Assembly: GCA_027019205.1 (NCBI GenBank)
Contig: JALUWZ010000131.1
Location: 1-9,046, forward strand
Length of the DNA: 9,046 nt
Source: Emcibacter sp.
Lineage (GTDB): Bacteria; Pseudomonadota; Alphaproteobacteria; Sphingomonadales; Emcibacteraceae
Direction of reading: 5' to 3'
Shown here: positions 7,212 through 9,046 of the stretch, piece after piece
Layout of the letters: the number at the start of each line of letters is the position of its first letter
Position numbering within the stretch: position 1 is the first letter of the stretch
Program-made: the position numbers and the translations under genes
Notes under the pieces: generated by a model
What the model was told of the DNA's origin: nothing
Databases searched by the model: none
Seen by the model: only the letters and a program-made list of their open reading frames with translations

Positions 7212-8336
7212 CTATTTCTTTAACCTCACAACCGACAGGGCGCCCTTGTCGGACGGCGGAGTCAGCATCAGGTTTTTCTGATCAAGCGCCAGGGTAATCT
7301 GTTCAATATCGCCGGAATATTCCATTGCCACCTCACCCACGCCAAGGGCAAGACGGCTGTAGGTTATGTCACGGATCAGCGAAATCGCCTCGAGCTTTTT
7401 ACGGATGACAAACCAGTCCCCGGGCCGATCAAAGCGGATTTCCACCTTGAGAAGCGACGATTCCCCGAAATGGACCAGCACTTTTTCCTTCCACCGGTTA
7501 TCCAGCCAATAGGTCGCGCGGCTGATTGCGGCATCATACAGGGCGGTTAAATCCTCCTCGCCCTCTCCTGAATCTATTATTGTGGTAAATTTATCCTCGT
7601 CATTATTGCCGGTAATAGTCAGCTCCAGCGTCTTTCTGCCAAGGGCAAGGTCATTCCTGATCCGGGCATTCATGATATAAAGCCTGCGGATTGCCCGCCG
7701 GTCGGCAAATTTTTGCAGGGCGGCCCTGTCCCCCTGCCGGGCCTGCCATGCGGTCAGGGCCAGACGATTGGCCAGCGACGGGCCGATCACCCGGACCGGC
7801 ACAAGATTGTTGGCCGTGTCATATTCACGCCATGCCGCACGCCAGTCATTGCTCTTTTCCCACAGGACGGTTGTCCCGTCCTTCTCCAGCACCGCCAGAA
7901 TACTGACCGGTCTTGACAGGGTTTCGGCAAAGGGGATATTGCGCGCCGACAGGAAATGATAAATCTTGTCGCGGCTGAAATGGACCGTAAAATCGGCGAT
8001 ATAGCGGACGTAGGAGGTCTTTTCCCCGGCGATTTCCAGCCCGCTGACCAGGTCACTAACCTCGGCATCGGTCAATATCGGCAAACTATCATAATCCCCG
8101 CCGCGCAATATCTTGCGGAAAAGCCGGTCAAGGGCGATACGCTGGGCTTTCTTCAGGGCGATGTCACGCGCCTTGCTTGAGGTGACGGCGGTCTCATCCA
8201 TGGCGATATTGTAAATTGTATATATTTTTGGCGGCTCGGCCTGACCATCCTGCGCAGGGATGGCGGCCCGCGCAACAGGCAGGTATAATAGCAAAACAAA
8301 TATATAACAGGCTGATATTAAAAGTTTTTTTATCAA
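7212..8336 (-). CDS. Exported DUF2066 domain protein, function unknown
   Basis: Predicted secreted or periplasmic protein of 374 residues. The N-terminus is a clear Sec signal peptide: Lys3-Lys4, a hydrophobic core at 5-19, then PVARA with likely cleavage after Ala24. The segment at 42-78 (AMDETAVTSSKARDIALKKAQRIAL and on) matches the alternating Ala/Arg pattern that opens the DUF2066 family. YVRYIADFTVHFSRDKI (109-125) and the strand-rich SILAVL (145-150) continue it. A C-terminal alpha/beta region covers 296-374. No catalytic motif was recognised and no lipobox is present. The start is TTG at 8336: an in-frame TAG is six codons upstream, no ATG lies between, and later starts would cut the signal peptide. 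GGACAG some 9-14 nt upstream may bind the ribosome. It is the first gene of the unit with hdaA, 4 nt apart. The biochemical role is unknown; the family assignment is from recognition of the sequence, not a search. Confidence 0.82.
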   Translation of the reverse strand: MIKKLLISACYIFVLLLYLPVARAAIPAQDGQAEPPKIYTIYNIAMDETAVTSSKARDIALKKAQRIALDRLFRKILRGGDYDSLPILTDAEVSDLVSGLEIAGEKTSYVRYIADFTVHFSRDKIYHFLSARNIPFAETLSRPVSILAVLEKDGTTVLWEKSNDWRAAWREYDTANNLVPVRVIGPSLANRLALTAWQARQGDRAALQKFADRRAIRRLYIMNARIRNDLALGRKTLELTITGNNDEDKFTTIIDSGEGEEDLTALYDAAISRATYWLDNRWKEKVLVHFGESSLLKVEIRFDRPGDWFVIRKKLEAISLIRDITYSRLALGVGEVAMEYSGDIEQITLALDQKNLMLTPPSDKGALSVVRLKK

Positions 8337-8351
8337 AATATTCTGTCCGGA

Positions 8352-8382
8352 CTATTATGTCATTTTCTCAAAGTCATAATAG
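8352..8382. repeat. Inverted repeat in the divergent promoter region
   Basis: CTATTATG (8352-8359) and CATAATAG (8375-8382) are perfect reverse complements, 8 bp each, separated by 15 nt. The right arm covers the candidate -10 of the DUF2066 unit and the left arm lies just downstream of it, on the transcribed side. It could be an operator with half-sites about two helical turns apart, or a weak RNA stem in the leader. It has no terminator-like T-run. Confidence 0.6.
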
Positions 8383-8388
8383 CGCATC

Positions 8389-8458
8389 TTGTCATGACTG
8401 TGGCAAGAAATTTATATTTCTGAATTGATAAAAATCCGGTGGCCTTTTGTCATGGCTG
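8389..8458 (+). repeat. Imperfect 12-bp direct repeat in the purM leader
   Basis: TTGTCATGACTG (8389-8400) and TTGTCATGGCTG (8447-8458) match at 11 of 12 bases and start 58 nt apart. The first copy contains the candidate -35 of purM; the second lies in its leader. They may be regulator half-sites or chance. Confidence 0.4.
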
Positions 8459-8505
8459 CCCTTATATCTGAACATCTTGAGAAAATATGTTTCAGGTGGA
8501 AAATC

Positions 8506-9046
8506 GTGACCAGTAAAAAAGCCTATACTTACAAGGATGCCGGGGTGGATATTGAGGCCGGCAATGACCTTGTCCGGGCAATCAAGCCTGCGGCAGCCTC
8601 CACCAGAAGGCCGGGATGCACCTCGGCGCTTGGCGGATTTGGCGCCCTGTTTGACCTGAAGGCGGCAGGCTTTCATGACCCCGTTCTGGTGTCCGGCACC
8701 GATGGCGTCGGCACCAAGCTCAAGATCGCCATTCAGTCCGGCCACCATGATACGGTCGGGATTGACCTGGTGGCGATGTGCGTCAATGACCTGATTGTCC
8801 AGGGGGCCGAACCGCTGTTCTTCCTTGATTATTTTGCCACCGGCCAGTTGAGCGTTGAGGCGGGCCGCGCCATTATTGAAGGCATTGCCGAAGGCTGCCG
8901 TGAGGCAAACACCGCGCTGATTGGCGGCGAAACGGCGGAAATGCCCGGCATGTATGCAGACGGTGATTATGATCTTGCCGGCTTTTGTGTCGGCGCGGTC
9001 GAGCGCGAGAATATCCTGACCGGCGAGAATATTTCAAACGGCGATA
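8506..9046 (+). CDS. purM: Phosphoribosylformylglycinamidine cyclo-ligase, N-terminal half (partial at window edge)
   Basis: AIR synthetase: it uses ATP to close formylglycinamidine ribonucleotide to aminoimidazole ribonucleotide, the fifth step of de novo purine synthesis, in the cytoplasm. About 180 residues are visible of a usual 350 or so. YKDAGVDIEAGNDLV (9-23) is the typical start. The nucleotide-binding signature VSGTDGVGTKLKIA is at 62-75. HDTVGIDLVAMCVNDL (81-96) follows, then GAEPLFFLDYFATG (100-113) and GGETAEMPGMY near the right edge. The GTG at 8506 is chosen because AGGTGG lies 6 nt before it and the protein then begins at the usual place for the family. An ATG at 8452 is also in frame and would add 18 residues of no family character. 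The gene is divergent from the DUF2066 unit. The purine gene purN commonly follows in alphaproteobacteria, but that lies outside the window. Confidence 0.97.
   Translation, partial: MTSKKAYTYKDAGVDIEAGNDLVRAIKPAAASTRRPGCTSALGGFGALFDLKAAGFHDPVLVSGTDGVGTKLKIAIQSGHHDTVGIDLVAMCVNDLIVQGAEPLFFLDYFATGQLSVEAGRAIIEGIAEGCREANTALIGGETAEMPGMYADGDYDLAGFCVGAVERENILTGENISNGD

Larger units (their letters stand above)
8337..8505. promoter_or_regulatory. Divergent promoter region between DUF2066-hdaA-ppk-ppx and purM
   Basis: This AT-rich 169-bp spacer must drive both transcription units. The best plus-strand promoter is TTGTCA (8389-8394), an 18-nt spacer, and TATATT (8413-8418), each 5 of 6 to consensus. 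It would start RNA near 8425 and leave a leader of about 80 nt before purM. For the minus strand, TTGCCA (8406 to 8401) with TATTAT (8381 to 8376) and a 19-nt spacer is a weaker candidate. The two candidates overlap, so their use may be mutually exclusive. AGGTGG at 8494-8499 is a good ribosome site for purM. Confidence 0.5.

Noticed and set aside
8452..8505. In-frame ATG at 8452 as an 18-residue N-terminal extension of purM
   Set aside because: The GTG at 8506 has AGGTGG at ideal distance and gives the usual PurM N-terminus; the extension has no family resemblance.
1..9046. CRISPR arrays, insertion sequences, phage or toxin-antitoxin genes, tRNA genes
   Set aside because: Nothing with these signatures was seen; genes are densely packed and every gap is under 300 bp.

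Overview
The window is a stretch of ordinary alphaproteobacterial chromosome with moderate G+C content. The placement rests on four things. HdaA is the alphaproteobacterial Hda type. The aspartyl-tRNA synthetase is of the non-discriminating proteobacterial kind. An exported DUF2066 protein sits beside hdaA. The gene set aspS, rnd, ppx, ppk, hdaA, DUF2066, purM is a neighbourhood I associate with Alphaproteobacteria. The genus cannot be fixed by eye; a marine lineage near Kordiimonadales or Emcibacterales is only a guess. No tRNA, rRNA, CRISPR array, insertion sequence or phage gene was seen.

Layout. Bases 1-1546 (minus) hold the first 515 codons of aspS, cut by the left edge. A 132-bp spacer with an 11-bp palindrome separates it from the divergent rnd (1679-2851, plus; RNase D). 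rnd converges on ppx (2844-4310, minus), and the two genes overlap by 8 bp in a palindrome that supplies both stop codons. Reading leftward from 8336, the minus strand carries a compact four-gene unit: a DUF2066 exported protein (7212-8336), hdaA (6521-7207), ppk (4317-6461) and ppx (2844-4310). The gaps are 4, 59 and 6 nt. A 169-bp divergent promoter region (8337-8505) separates this unit from purM (8506 to the right edge, plus, partial).

How the genes work together. PPK makes polyphosphate and PPX degrades it, so the pair sets the polyphosphate level. HdaA with the DNA-loaded sliding clamp converts DnaA-ATP to DnaA-ADP and so limits replication initiation. Placing hdaA with ppk-ppx puts replication control beside a stress polymer reported to affect DnaA turnover through Lon in E. 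coli; a functional link here is inference. AspS, RNase D and PurM are housekeeping enzymes for translation, RNA maturation and purine synthesis.

No new multi-gene system is evident. The points most worth a second look are small: a 3 x 12-bp tandem repeat at the start of hdaA that multiplies part of the clamp-binding motif and creates three evenly spaced GANTC sites; the palindromic stop-codon overlap of rnd and ppx; the in-frame ppk/ppx junction with a TTG start; and the inverted and direct repeats between DUF2066 and purM.
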